Source: Candidatus Nezhaarchaeales archaeon (GTDB taxonomy: Archaea > Thermoproteota > Methanomethylicia > Nezhaarchaeales > JAWCJE01). From it: a DNA stretch of 44,337 nucleotides. Positions 22,517 to 30,441 of the stretch are shown here, piece after piece. The first letter of the stretch is position 1; every line of letters starts with the position of its first letter. The notes under the pieces were generated by a model, which saw only the letters and a program-made list of their open reading frames with translations, did no database searches and was not told the origin of the DNA. The position numbers were made by a program, and so were the translations under genes. The stretch covers positions 1 through 44,337 of the forward strand of contig JAWCJE010000016.1 in NCBI GenBank assembly GCA_038853715.1. Reading direction: 5' to 3'.

Positions 22517-24307
22517 TTGGAAGGTTCTCCTTGGGAGAAGGTTTCGAGCGATAAGCCTTGGGTATTCTTCTTCCCTTACGATGTGGCTAGACGCGGTCAA
22601 GTGCTGTTCGCGGATACCGTTTACAACGCTATTCAACGGGGGATCAGCGTTATCATTAATGCTCCGAGTGGCTTCGGTAAGACGGTAGCGGCCCTCGCCG
22701 CTCTTCTCCCCTTCGTTAAGGGGGGTAGGCGGGTAATATGGGCGGCTAGGACGCATAGGGAGGCGGAAAGGGTTATTGAAGAGCTAAAGCTCATTAACGC
22801 CAAGTACAGCGCAGACGTCAACGCCGTGGCGGTGAGGGGGCGTGTTGAAATGTGCCCGCTTATATCTAGCGGATACGATAACGATGACGCCGCCTTCTAC
22901 TGTCGCGAGACACGTGCAGTAAGAGGCTGCCAGTATTATAAGCGGTTTCTAGAGTTTAAGGCTCCGGAAAGATGGTGTATGACTGGCGGAGAGGTGTATA
23001 GTTACGCGTTAAGCTTTAACGCTTGTCCATACTTTGTTCAGCGTTCCTTAGTTAGGCAAAGCCAAGTGGTAGCGATGAGCTACCAGTTGGCTTTTCAAGG
23101 AATTCAAACGTACCTTAAGGAGGTTGAGGCGTCCACCGCCGTTATGGTGGTGGATGAAGTACATAACCTCCCGGAGTTACTAAGGAGCATTACCAGCGAT
23201 CGATTAACGCTTAGGAGTATTGAGGGGGCGGCTAAGGAGGCAGAAGGTAAACCGATGCTTCAACGCTTCTGCCACGCCTTAATGGAGGTCGTTAAGGGTT
23301 ACGGCGACCATGAACAGCTTGTCACGTTTGATGAACTATCGTTAAGGCTTAAGGCTGAGGGTGCTCCTCGAATACCGTTAAGTATGGTAGCTGAGGTTGC
23401 AGTATTTGAAGGGAATCTAGTGCGTAAAGCCCTCCTTATGGAGGGGAAGAGGCCTAAGAGTAGCCTACACTCCCTCGGGCTCTTCTTGAAGCTGATTACT
23501 TCGGGTAGGTATACCTTGATTGTTGGCGGGGGCGTTCTTCAAGCCTTGAAGCTTGAGGTTGTAAGGCCTGAGGCTGACATCATAGGCTTTAGTGCAACTG
23601 CCGATGCACAGCTCGCGGAGGAGTTGAACTTGGAGTACATCGATTTATCCGTAGCCCCGACGCCGAGTGCTGAGGTATTTTGCTTAAATGATGTGACGAC
23701 AGCGTATGAAGAACGTGAACCTAATTACAAAAAGTACGTGGAATGGTTAAAGCTAATGCCGAAGCGAACGGGGATTTTTGCGGCATCCTTTAAAGTGTTA
23801 AATGGCCTCCTTAACGCTGGCGTCGGATCAGCGCTTTCACCGCTCTTTGTGGAGCGGGAGGGGATGACGAGTAGAGAAAACGAGGAGCTTTTAAGGGGTT
23901 TCAAGGAGGTCGCTGGATACTATTTAGGAGTACTCGGTGGACGAACCGCTGAAGGTGTAGACTTTCCAGGGCTTATACGAATAGTGTTCATAGTTGGAGT
24001 ACCGTTCGAGGAGCCATCGGTAAGGCTGGAGGCCCTTATACGGTACTATAGAGAACTCTACGGTGATGAAAGGAGGGCTAAGTTGACGGCGTACGTAATG
24101 CCGGCCGTTCGGAAAGTAGTTCAAGCGGCTGGGAGGGCGTTCAGAAGCCCTGAGGATCGAGGTATAGTGGTATTGGGGGATAAGCGCTTTGTAACATTAA
24201 AACGCTTGCTACCACGCTGGTTGAAGAGCTTTAAACAGATAAACTACGAAGAAAGACAAAAGCTGGCAGTGACTATAGAAGAAGTATTGAAGATAAAGAG
24301 TCTTTAG
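22517..24307 (+). CDS. XPD/DinG-type SF2 DNA helicase with Fe-S cysteines
   Basis: This 596-residue protein has motif I APSGFGKTVAAL (49-60), motif II VVDEVHNLPELL (DEVH, about 214-225), GFSATAD (motif III region), GGRTAEGVDFPGLIR (motif V) and QAAGRAFRSPEDRG (motif VI). Between motifs I and II are Cys113, Cys129, Cys138, Cys154 and Cys170, enough for the four-Cys [4Fe-4S] cluster of the XPD family. Such enzymes unwind DNA 5' to 3'. Length fits archaeal XPD, but the sequence looks divergent from canonical XPD and may be a specialised paralogue. It follows the HerA-like gene by 100 bp on the same strand, with a TTG start at 22517. Confidence 0.85.
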   Translation: MEGSPWEKVSSDKPWVFFFPYDVARRGQVLFADTVYNAIQRGISVIINAPSGFGKTVAALAALLPFVKGGRRVIWAARTHREAERVIEELKLINAKYSADVNAVAVRGRVEMCPLISSGYDNDDAAFYCRETRAVRGCQYYKRFLEFKAPERWCMTGGEVYSYALSFNACPYFVQRSLVRQSQVVAMSYQLAFQGIQTYLKEVEASTAVMVVDEVHNLPELLRSITSDRLTLRSIEGAAKEAEGKPMLQRFCHALMEVVKGYGDHEQLVTFDELSLRLKAEGAPRIPLSMVAEVAVFEGNLVRKALLMEGKRPKSSLHSLGLFLKLITSGRYTLIVGGGVLQALKLEVVRPEADIIGFSATADAQLAEELNLEYIDLSVAPTPSAEVFCLNDVTTAYEEREPNYKKYVEWLKLMPKRTGIFAASFKVLNGLLNAGVGSALSPLFVEREGMTSRENEELLRGFKEVAGYYLGVLGGRTAEGVDFPGLIRIVFIVGVPFEEPSVRLEALIRYYRELYGDERRAKLTAYVMPAVRKVVQAAGRAFRSPEDRGIVVLGDKRFVTLKRLLPRWLKSFKQINYEERQKLAVTIEEVLKIKSL

Positions 24308-24345
24308 CCTGATAGCCCCGTTTAAAGTAGTAGTACCATCACTAC

Positions 24346-25098
24346 GTGAGCCGTCGGCGTCCTGATACTACGGCTCGCGACGAAGTTTATGCTAAGCGCC
24401 TACCTAAACGTATTTTTAATAGTAAACCTCGCTTAGAAATTGGACGGAGGTTCGGATTGGCTAAAGCCTTAATAATTACGGGTACTCCAGGTACTGGTAA
24501 GAGCTCCTTAGCACGCGCGCTTTCAGATAGGTTAAAGTTACAATTTATCGACGTGGGGGACTTAGTGGAGAAAGAGCACCTATATAGCCGAGTTGGTCCT
24601 TGGCGTTCTAAAATAGTTAAAACTAGCCGTCTTAAAGCTAGGCTTAATGAGTTGGTTTCAACGTCTAGCGTTGACGTAATCGTGGAGACCCATATTTTAC
24701 CAGTACTTCCTAAAGAGTTGGTTAAAGCAGTCATTGTGCTTAGAACAAACCCTATTGAGTTAGTTAATAGGCTTCGTAGCTTAGGTTGGGATGAAGGAAA
24801 GGTTAAAGAAAACGTTTTAGCCGAGCTTCTCGATTATTGTTTATCACGTGCCATTAAATTTTACGGGAAGAAAAAAGTTTGGGAGGTTGATACGAGTAAT
24901 AAAAATCCGAAGCGTGTACTCGAAGAAGTTCTAAAAATCATAGATGGTAAGGTTAAACGTAAACGTGCACCTATAGACTGGATCGAGAAGGTACCTAGTG
25001 AGCTTATATTATCCATAACCGAAGACGTTAAGCATGGTTCGATGGAGAGGGAAGGTTTATTTACGCGGTATGGCCCAGCCACTTCAACATCCTTTTAG
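24346..25098 (+). CDS. Fap7/hCINAP-type adenylate kinase
   Basis: P-loop [19 protein letters not shown] leads into [17 protein letters not shown] and the NMP-binding region ([33 protein letters not shown] type), typical of the archaeal adenylate kinase related to Fap7, which acts in small ribosomal subunit maturation. The likely start is TTG 24457 (LAKALIITG), giving 214 residues. The frame from GTG 24346 adds 37 residues of non-homologous basic sequence. A C-terminal extension ([20 protein letters not shown]) exceeds the usual about 180 residues. The 3' end overlaps the convergent histone gene by 38 bp. Confidence 0.85.
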   Translation: MSRRRPDTTARDEVYAKRLPKRIFNSKPRLEIGRRFGLAKALIITGTPGTGKSSLARALSDRLKLQFIDVGDLVEKEHLYSRVGPWRSKIVKTSRLKARLNELVSTSSVDVIVETHILPVLPKELVKAVIVLRTNPIELVNRLRSLGWDEGKVKENVLAELLDYCLSRAIKFYGKKKVWEVDTSNKNPKRVLEEVLKIIDGKVKRKRAPIDWIEKVPSELILSITEDVKHGSMEREGLFTRYGPATSTSF

Positions 25099-25291
25099 CG
25101 GCTAAATTGATATCCTCAGCGGTCACGGTCTTACGGCCTGCATGCTTGGCTAGCTCTATGGCTTCCTTCGCGATGTCAAGGGCGATGGTCTCAAGTATGT
25201 TGCCTAAGGCTTTTGTAGCTTCATCTCCTACCCTTTCAGCTCCTGCCTTACGTATTACCCGATCAATAGGTGCTAATGGTAGCTCGGGCAA
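25061..25291 (-). CDS. Archaeal histone
   Basis: This 76-residue protein starts with TTG ([17 protein letters not shown]) and shows the histone fold helix-strand-helix: [53 protein letters not shown]. No tails beyond the fold. It packages DNA as dimers and extended polymers. GGAGGGG precedes the start. Presence together with Alba is not universal in TACK archaea and helps narrow the lineage. It overlaps the adenylate kinase gene at its 3' end. Confidence 0.95.
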   Translation of the reverse strand: MPELPLAPIDRVIRKAGAERVGDEATKALGNILETIALDIAKEAIELAKHAGRKTVTAEDINLAAKRMLKWLGHTA

Positions 25292-25569
25292 ATATTATAC
25301 CCCTCCAAACTTTCATTCGGATGACCTAAATAAGCTTTAATGATAAAGCTAACCGCTACCCTTACCAAATCCGTAAGCTTTCAAAGTTGGTAGCTTCTAT
25401 AAACCTCTAAAGGAGGGTTTAGGTGTAACGTGGAGGGTGCTTTACAAATCTTTAAAGGAGGCTGTAAGATGACATTAAGAGGTTTAAGTGTAGCAAGACA
25501 TCATGAAGGTGCCTGTAGAATAAAAAGGTTGAGTGAAAGATATCACTGAGCCTTAAACACTACTAGGAA

Positions 25570-25579
25570 ACTTTATATT
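25570..25579 (+). promoter_or_regulatory. TATA box of the eS17 gene
   Basis: ACTTTATATT at 25570-25579 lies about 35-45 bp before the TTG start of eS17 (25614). The 220 bp further upstream hold only a 26-codon frame (ATG at 25470, preceded by AAAGGAGG) of unknown meaning. Confidence 0.45.
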
Positions 25580-25613
25580 GATCTCTACCCATTTGCAATG
25601 GGGTATTTAAGGC

Positions 25614-25928
25614 TTGGGGAAGGTTAGACCTCACGTCGTAAAAAGGCTGGCTGAAAGGCTTATAGAACAATATGGGGATCGTTTTAGCCTAAGCTTCGAT
25701 GATAACAAAAAGCTTGTAGCTGAGCTCTCCGGGCTAAAGGCTAAACACTTAAGGAATAGGGTTGCTGGCTACGTAACGCGCCTCATAAAGATAAGAATGA
25801 GGCGGCAGGCCGCTGAAAAGCTAGTTGAAGCCCAAGCCATACCCTCATCTACACCGAGTACTACCGAAAAACCCGCCGAGACCCAGACTACATTGAGCGC
25901 CACCCAGCCTGAAGGCACCGCTTCTTAA
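25614..25928 (+). CDS. rps17e: Ribosomal protein eS17 with unusual Pro/Thr/Ser-rich C-terminal tail
   Basis: Residues 1-65 match archaeal eS17: VRPHVVKRLAERLIEQYGDR, FDDNKKLVAELSGLKAKHLR, NRVAGYVTRLIKIRMRR. Typical archaeal eS17 ends there. This one continues for about 40 residues of low-complexity sequence with repeated Thr, Pro, Ser and Glu (PSSTPSTTEKPAETQTT). The tail is probably disordered and exposed on the small subunit; such a tail is a distinctive lineage feature. The start is TTG (GKVRPH). It overlaps the convergent radical SAM gene by 4 bp. Confidence 0.9.
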   Translation: MGKVRPHVVKRLAERLIEQYGDRFSLSFDDNKKLVAELSGLKAKHLRNRVAGYVTRLIKIRMRRQAAEKLVEAQAIPSSTPSTTEKPAETQTTLSATQPEGTAS

Positions 25929-27112
25929 GCAATTAACGTTATCCTTCTACGGTATAGTGTTTCAAGTTTTCTTAACGTTAACCTATGCTTCCCTCGGCTA
26001 CTTACCTGTACGCGGCTCTTAGTGCGTGCTAATATACTCTTTTGACCTACTTCGACGTCCCCCACGTCGACGTTAAGCTCCCGCTTAATCGCTAGCTTAA
26101 CGTCGTCAACGCTTACATCAGGTAGGAACTTTAAGCATTCATTAGGGCATCCCTTAGAGCAGAAGGTACCTTCTACGTAGCAGAGGGAGGCGCAAGGTAT
26201 CCTAGTACCGGTTTGACTAGATGCTGATATTGCGTTTGCGCAACAAGCACTTTTAAGAGCGATGAGGCCCTTTTCACGCACAATCTTAAGAGCTTCTGCC
26301 TTAGCCTCCTTAACGCTTACCTCCATAAGCCCGGCCTTAGGGCTTTTCACCCCCTTTAAGTAAATGCCCGCCCTTTCAAGTCTATTTAGGATATTTCTTG
26401 AAACTTTAAAACCGCCGACCACAACACCGATAGCACCAGCCCTTTTCGCTTCGCTAATAACTTTCTCAACTTCATCAACTCCAGGTATTAAGGGTCTTAG
26501 GAACAGGAATGGTTTAAACCCAGCTCTTCTAAGCTTAGATATTGTTTCAAGCCTTTCTTGAGGGGTTGGGGCCTTAGCTTCTAGAACTTGTGACCTGGAA
26601 AGCGCAATAATCGTGATGAGCGGGTTCAGCTTTAACTTGGCTATACCCTTTAACCGCTTAATACTCTCATCGCTTAAAGACGCCTTACTTGAAACTTGGC
26701 AAGGATTACTGAGCATTAAGGAAACCTTGTTTAGGTACTCCATTGTTTTATCTAGACATGATTCATGAAACGGTTCGCAAACACTTCCGAAAGCTAAAAA
26801 GGTCCCCATTACGCCCGGTATAAACCAAGGGTTACTTAGTATAGCTAAAACCATTTCATCCCCAGTTAACCCGTAGGGACGGCATTCTCCAAAGCTAAAC
26901 CCTAGATCCTGAATGTAGCAGTATAAGCATGCATAAGGGCATCCAATGCCTGGATGGATCGTTAATCCGCAAGGCCTAGGAGGACGCTTAGCATGCCAAT
27001 CTCCAATGGCTCTACTAACAGCTTTTTCACTTAACATACTTTTAACCTCGCTTAACATTAAGGCTCTTCGAGCTACGTACTCCTCGTAGCTTATAGATGC
27101 CACCTTGATCAC
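25925..27112 (-). CDS. Radical SAM protein with C-terminal cysteine cluster
   Basis: This 395-residue protein has the radical SAM motif CPYACLYC (CxxxCxxC, residues about 58-65), in the context LTIHPGIGCPYACLYCYIQD. This resembles the SplB-like/MJ0683 type archaeal radical SAM proteins. SAM-binding region VMGTFLAFGSVCEPFHESC and TIM-barrel elements (FLFLRPLIPGVDEVEKVI) follow. A second set of cysteines near 300-340 (SACCANAIS, CASLCYVEGTFCSKGCPNEC) could hold an auxiliary Fe-S cluster. The substrate is unknown. It is not the lipoyl, biotin or wybutosine enzyme. Confidence 0.8.
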   Translation of the reverse strand: MIKVASISYEEYVARRALMLSEVKSMLSEKAVSRAIGDWHAKRPPRPCGLTIHPGIGCPYACLYCYIQDLGFSFGECRPYGLTGDEMVLAILSNPWFIPGVMGTFLAFGSVCEPFHESCLDKTMEYLNKVSLMLSNPCQVSSKASLSDESIKRLKGIAKLKLNPLITIIALSRSQVLEAKAPTPQERLETISKLRRAGFKPFLFLRPLIPGVDEVEKVISEAKRAGAIGVVVGGFKVSRNILNRLERAGIYLKGVKSPKAGLMEVSVKEAKAEALKIVREKGLIALKSACCANAISASSQTGTRIPCASLCYVEGTFCSKGCPNECLKFLPDVSVDDVKLAIKRELNVDVGDVEVGQKSILARTKSRVQVSSRGKHRLTLRKLETLYRRRITLIA

Positions 27113-27448
27113 CTTTAAATGTTAGGGCTTAATGCTTATGGATCTCGATGGATCGCCCACGTAGTAATGGGTTATAGCTCCTCTTAAGGCATAAGGTTTA
27201 ATGCCCATCCTTAGCTTCTAGGTGGAACATATAGCTTTACCCCTACTTACTGAAACCCCTATCCTCGGTTTGAACCCTTATTCCGTCTTCTAGATGCTCA
27301 TATAGTATTCAAGTAACTCGCTCCAAACCTTAAATTAAAGCTCAAAGTGTTTAAACCATCATCGAACTAAAGTTATAGGCTTCCTTGTCGTTTCTCGTAT
27401 AAAACCTTTAAAATTTTTGGGCTATAGGATTGCTATGGGGCTACGATT
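27113..27448. other. Intergenic region of about 340 bp
   Basis: No protein-like frame on either strand. It should contain the divergent promoters of the radical SAM and MoaD-like genes; an AT-rich TATA candidate (TAAAACCTTTAAAATTTTT) is at about 27399-27417, about 30 bp before the ATG at 27449. Nothing else is seen. Confidence 0.4.
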
Positions 27449-27751
27449 ATGAGCTTAGGAGAACTGAAAGTGAAGGTTAAGTACTTAGCTACCCTTAAGC
27501 CGTTGGCCAAAAAGCCTGAAGATGAAATAGTGGTAACCGGTGGAGGTACGCTACTCGATCTACTTAAAGAAATAAAGCGTAAGGATTCAAAGGTGCTTAT
27601 TAAACGCCTCCTAGACCCGTCTTCATGTAATCCTCAACCTGACATTCTGATACTTATTAACGGCTTCGAGATAAGCGCCCTTAACGGTTTAAATACGAAG
27701 CTTAAGGACGGTGATACCGTGGTGTTCCTACCCTCGGTTCATGGAGGATAA
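27449..27751 (+). CDS. MoaD/ThiS-like ubiquitin-fold sulfur carrier (SAMP-type)
   Basis: This 100-residue beta-grasp protein ends in the C-terminal Gly-Gly needed for adenylation and thiocarboxylation (VVFLPSVHGG). Core pattern: LKVKVKYLATLKPLAKK, GGGTLLDLLKEIKRKD, PDILILINGFEIS, KLKDGDTVVFLPSV. Possible roles are molybdopterin or tungstopterin synthesis, tRNA thiolation, or protein modification; the sequence alone does not decide. It is followed 49 bp later by a phosphoribosyltransferase. The start is ATG, with an upstream ATG at 27434 not in frame. Confidence 0.88.
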   Translation: MSLGELKVKVKYLATLKPLAKKPEDEIVVTGGGTLLDLLKEIKRKDSKVLIKRLLDPSSCNPQPDILILINGFEISALNGLNTKLKDGDTVVFLPSVHGG

Positions 27752-27800
27752 ACGCTTAAAGGCTTAAGTAAGTCACGGCTTACTGGTAGCAGGGGTTAAC

Positions 27801-28400
27801 GTGTTTAACGTTAAGTTTGTAGCCCCCAGCTGGAACGATATCTACGATATGTCGTTAAAGCTGGCCGTCAAAATAGATGAAAGTGGTTTTAAACCTCAGG
27901 TAATAGTCGGTATAGCTAGAGGCGGCTGGGTGGTAGCCCGCCTCCTTTCAGACTTTTTAGATGTACCTCGAGTGGCTAGCTTAAGGGTTGAATTTTATAA
28001 AAGCATATATGAAACGGAGCGAAAACCAATACTTTCCCAGCCGTTATCGACTAACGTTAACGGGTTAAACGTATTATTAGCTGACGATGTAGCCGATACC
28101 GGTTCATCCTTAATCCTAGCTAGAGATCACGCGCTTAACGCTGGCGCTAAAGAAGTAAGGATTGCAACCCTCTACTATAAGCCTTGGTCGCAAATAAAAC
28201 CCGATTACTATGTAGCGAAAACAGATGCTTGGATAATATTCCCCCACGAAATACGGGAAACCATTGAGAAGGTGACGGATAAGCTAATTAAGGAAGGCGT
28301 AAAAGGTGACGGATTAAAAAACTTCCTTCTAGCCATAGGTATAAAGGAGGAACTGGTAAACTACTTTCTCCCTAAGGTGTTAGCCAAGCTTCAGGCTTAA
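27801..28400 (+). CDS. Phosphoribosyltransferase (xanthine/hypoxanthine-type, COG2236-like)
   Basis: This 199-residue protein has the PRPP-binding motif VLLADDVADTGSSLILA and the N-terminal VIVGIARGGWVVARLLSDFL, typical of type I phosphoribosyltransferases related to Gpt. The C-terminal half (TLYYKPWSQIKPDYYVAKTD, WIIFPHEIRETIEKV) matches the archaeal purine PRTase-like family, which is followed here by a helical extension (GLKNFLLAIGIKEELVNYF). It should salvage xanthine, guanine or hypoxanthine. GTG start at 27801. Confidence 0.85.
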   Translation: MFNVKFVAPSWNDIYDMSLKLAVKIDESGFKPQVIVGIARGGWVVARLLSDFLDVPRVASLRVEFYKSIYETERKPILSQPLSTNVNGLNVLLADDVADTGSSLILARDHALNAGAKEVRIATLYYKPWSQIKPDYYVAKTDAWIIFPHEIRETIEKVTDKLIKEGVKGDGLKNFLLAIGIKEELVNYFLPKVLAKLQA

Positions 28401-28580
28401 CCAGTGACAATATGAGGCCGAGTGGAAACATCGCGTAGAACACTTAAACCCGGTAACGAATCTACGTATTTCAACAGGGAAACCGGGTGTATGGATTACT
28501 TAACCATCGCTTTCTATAGAGTTCCCAGTCAAAGTATATAAAGCTTCCCCGGATAAAACCTTAACGGATAGGGATAAACT

Positions 28581-29165
28581 TTGATTTTAACAGCGCGTAT
28601 TAATGGTAAAGACTACATTATTTACGTAGGCGGACTAATCCTTAGCGAGAAGGTTAAGGACGTCGACAACGTCATAGGTATAGCTAGAGAAGCCGCTAAA
28701 AGACATCAATGTATGGCTATACAGTTAACGGATGCCGCAGCCATAGCCTCATGGAGGCATCTATTCCATTCGGCGCTACTAGCGATTAAGGCCTTTACAA
28801 GGGGTTATAATGTAGCTGAAGCTCTAGACGTAGAGGTGCTTCTATACGCGTCAGGATCTAAGCAGATACATGACGCCATAAGTAAGCTTGGTATTAAGCC
28901 TGGATTATCTAAGTTAGCTTTAACCTGTATAGGATGCGTAGATGAAACCAGTATTAAGCAGGCAGTAGAGGAGGTTTTAAACTTATTAAAGGGTTTAGAA
29001 GATGATAGCGTTCTGGAAGTGGATGAAAGAAAGAGCGATGGTATTAAACGTTTATTCGGTATTAGTGATGAGGAGGTTCAAGCAACGCTCACCGGTGACG
29101 TTGACCCCTTAGTAAAGTGCGTCCTCAATAGGGTTGCCCTCGTAGATATATTAAAGCGTCTTTAA
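28581..29165 (+). CDS. cgi121: KEOPS complex subunit Cgi121
   Basis: This 194-residue protein has the Cgi121 pattern: AIQLTDAAAIASWRHLFHSA, the strand EVLLYASGSKQIHDAISKLG, IKPGLSKLALTCIG, and the dimer region. Cgi121 binds tRNA and delivers it to Kae1/Bud32 for t6A37 synthesis. It starts with TTG at 28581 (MILTARINGKDY). A C-terminal extension of about 45 residues after LKGL (EVDERKSDGIKRLFGISDEE) is longer than the shortest homologues. The last 15 bp overlap the truncated DUF488 gene on the other strand. Confidence 0.88.
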   Translation: MILTARINGKDYIIYVGGLILSEKVKDVDNVIGIAREAAKRHQCMAIQLTDAAAIASWRHLFHSALLAIKAFTRGYNVAEALDVEVLLYASGSKQIHDAISKLGIKPGLSKLALTCIGCVDETSIKQAVEEVLNLLKGLEDDSVLEVDERKSDGIKRLFGISDEEVQATLTGDVDPLVKCVLNRVALVDILKRL

Positions 29166-29438
29166 TCCTTGTTTGAAGGTTTTTGTGTTCACGTGGTTTT
29201 CGTAGCCTTCTTTACGGTAACCGCCGAGCGTTTCACCCATCCATATGTAGTTTATGTTGGCTTCTTTAAGCCATTTCTCCATGTTTTCGCGTTTAAAGTC
29301 TTTAAGCTTTGACGTTGGCCACCTCCTAACGTCAACCACTACTTCAATCCTACTCGCCTTAAGCATATTAAGGAGCTGCTCCTTAGACCGTGAACCATAC
29401 CCTATGGTCCAAACCCGGGCGTATCTACCTTTCCCCAA
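29151..29438 (-). pseudogene. DUF488 protein, truncated at the C-terminus
   Basis: This 95-residue product starts MGKGRYARVWTIGYGSRSKE and has the DUF488 core VVVDVRRWPTSKLKDF followed by INYIWMGETLGG. Normal DUF488 proteins continue with a region ending in an alpha/beta segment with the conserved Cys-Ala-Glu and Cys-His-Arg motifs. Here the frame stops at FKQGLKTL, where it meets cgi121 tail to tail, so about 30-50 residues are missing. It may be inactive or a shortened variant. Confidence 0.6.
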
Positions 29439-29537
29439 AGCCGACGAGGGACACGCTTAATTAATGTATAGGGTGGTTTTGATGAGCGTATTCGTGCCTT
29501 GGTATCGCTTTAGTGATTAACCCCATTTCCTGTGGAA

Positions 29538-29640
29538 ACTCCACTAGAAGCCTAGGTTACTTAACTATTATTTCTACTGGAGTTTTGGGTGGAAGTATGC
29601 TATCATTATTTAGCTTCGGAAACCTTTGTTTCTACTGGAG
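29538..29640. repeat. Hairpin repeat cluster, locus 3
   Basis: Copies at 29538-29558 (forward), 29563-29582 (reverse, ends TTTCTACTGGAG), a decayed forward copy about 29589-29600 and a reverse copy 29621-29640 (AACCTTTGTTTCTACTGGAG). The 29563-29640 segment matches the minus strand of locus 1 (1012-1088) over about 80 bp, including the TTCGGAAACC linker, so the whole multi-copy cluster has been duplicated, not just its unit. Confidence 0.7.
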
Positions 29641-29697
29641 AATTTTAAAATGGAAAAGGAGTGATGTTTGTTTTATCCTTTGCTTTTCCTTTATCCT

Positions 29698-29796
29698 TCA
29701 CCTTTCCTCTGTTGTTGTTTTGGCTTCTTTAAGGTTATCGTCGCTTAGTACTACTATCTTCTCCAAGATTACTCCATAGACATGTAGTCCGGACAT
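29698..29796 (-). CDS. 32-residue ORF overlapping a Cys-rich small ORF
   Basis: ATG at 29796 (minus) opens MSGLHVYGVILEKIVVLSDD and runs to TGA at 29698. It overlaps the previous 40-codon frame by 28 bp. The sequence has a strand-helix pattern similar in style to the overlapping pair at 615-927. Real coding is uncertain. Confidence 0.3.
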   Translation of the reverse strand: MSGLHVYGVILEKIVVLSDDNLKEAKTTTEER

Positions 29797-29891
29797 TTCT
29801 TAGGGTCACAGAGAGCATACCCAAGTACACAACCTACTTCTAAGAAGTACTCATCCACCCTATTCTTACCCCAGAAAACACACCTATTCAA
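29769..29891 (-). CDS. 40-residue Cys-rich small ORF
   Basis: TTG at 29891 (minus), preceded by a GGAGGTG ribosome-binding site, opens MNRCVFWGKNRVDEYFLEVG and continues GCVLGYALCDPKKCPDYMSM. Four cysteines (C4, C21, C28, C33) and a strong ribosome-binding site argue for a real small protein, perhaps metal-binding. No family is recognised. It sits in decayed accessory DNA. Confidence 0.4.
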   Translation of the reverse strand: MNRCVFWGKNRVDEYFLEVGCVLGYALCDPKKCPDYMSME

Positions 29892-29973
29892 CTTAACACC
29901 TCCAACCCTAAACCGAGAAAAAAGCTTTAAGGGGGTAGCGCTTGACGTAAGCGTTGGAAGAGGTAGGCGATGG

Positions 29974-30264
29974 TTAGGTCTTTACGAACGTGATGTGCGC
30001 GGTGGTTGTGCCTATCACCGTTATGACTGTGTTCGCTCCTATTTCTTTGGCGTGTTTACGCGCTGCCTCCCTCACCTCGTAATTTCTCCACTTGTTAACT
30101 CCTTCCAGCCACTTAGGCCGCGGCTTCTCGTCACACTAGTCGATCTCGTAGTCTTCGAGTACTTTAGCCGCATCCCTTAAAACCTCTATGAACTCGCAAC
30201 AATTGAGTAGTTTGGCGTCGATTAAGGGCATAACGTCAACTTCAACTAGCTTCACTTCCTCCAT
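29974..30264 (-). pseudogene. Small conserved-looking gene with one in-frame amber codon
   Basis: An otherwise open frame of 97 codons starts at ATG 30264, preceded by GGAGGTG, and ends with TAA at 29974-29976. It is interrupted only by a TAG at codon 43 (30136-30138). Before it: MEEVKLVEVDVMPLIDAKLL, then AAKVLEDYEID. After it: CDEKPRPKWLEGVNKWRNYE and KHAKEIGANTVITVIGTTTA, with AHITFVKT at the end. The second half resembles a HA-xx-GANxVI motif seen in the fragment directly upstream (30267-30416) and, loosely, in YbjQ/DUF4156-type proteins. Point-mutation death is the likeliest reading. TAG read-through is unlikely because TAG ends several good genes here. Confidence 0.5.
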
Positions 30265-30266
30265 CC

Positions 30267-30416
30267 TTACCACCTCCTCATAAAGACGAAGTGGTGTGCA
30301 TCGTTGCTAACAACGTCTATTACCGCGTCCGCCTTAACGGCCTCGGCGTGTAGGAGGATTGCGCGCTTAAGGGCATTGAAGTCCTCTAGGTTCACGCCTT
30401 CAAAGCCGTTTGATGC
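30267..30416 (-). pseudogene. 5'-truncated paralogue of the HA-xx-GANxVI gene
   Basis: A frame ending at TAA 30267-30269 reads GVNLEDFNALKRAILLHAEA, then VKADAVIDVVSNDAHHFVFM. It aligns with the C-terminal part of the next gene: RAILLHAEAVKADAVIDVV against REAARKHAKEIGANTVITVI. Only 2 bp separate its stop from the next ATG, as in an operon. The 5' part is missing: an in-frame stop lies just upstream, with GTG 30385 the only start. It was probably lost in a rearrangement with the coiled-coil fragment at 30442. Confidence 0.45.
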
Positions 30417-30441
30417 CGCTAAAGGGGCTTAAAGCGTAACA

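Noticed and set aside
25470-25550. 26-codon ORF with a strong ribosome-binding site before eS17
   Set aside because: Too short, no recognisable similarity, and basic/His-rich composition without a clear fold; kept only as a remark.
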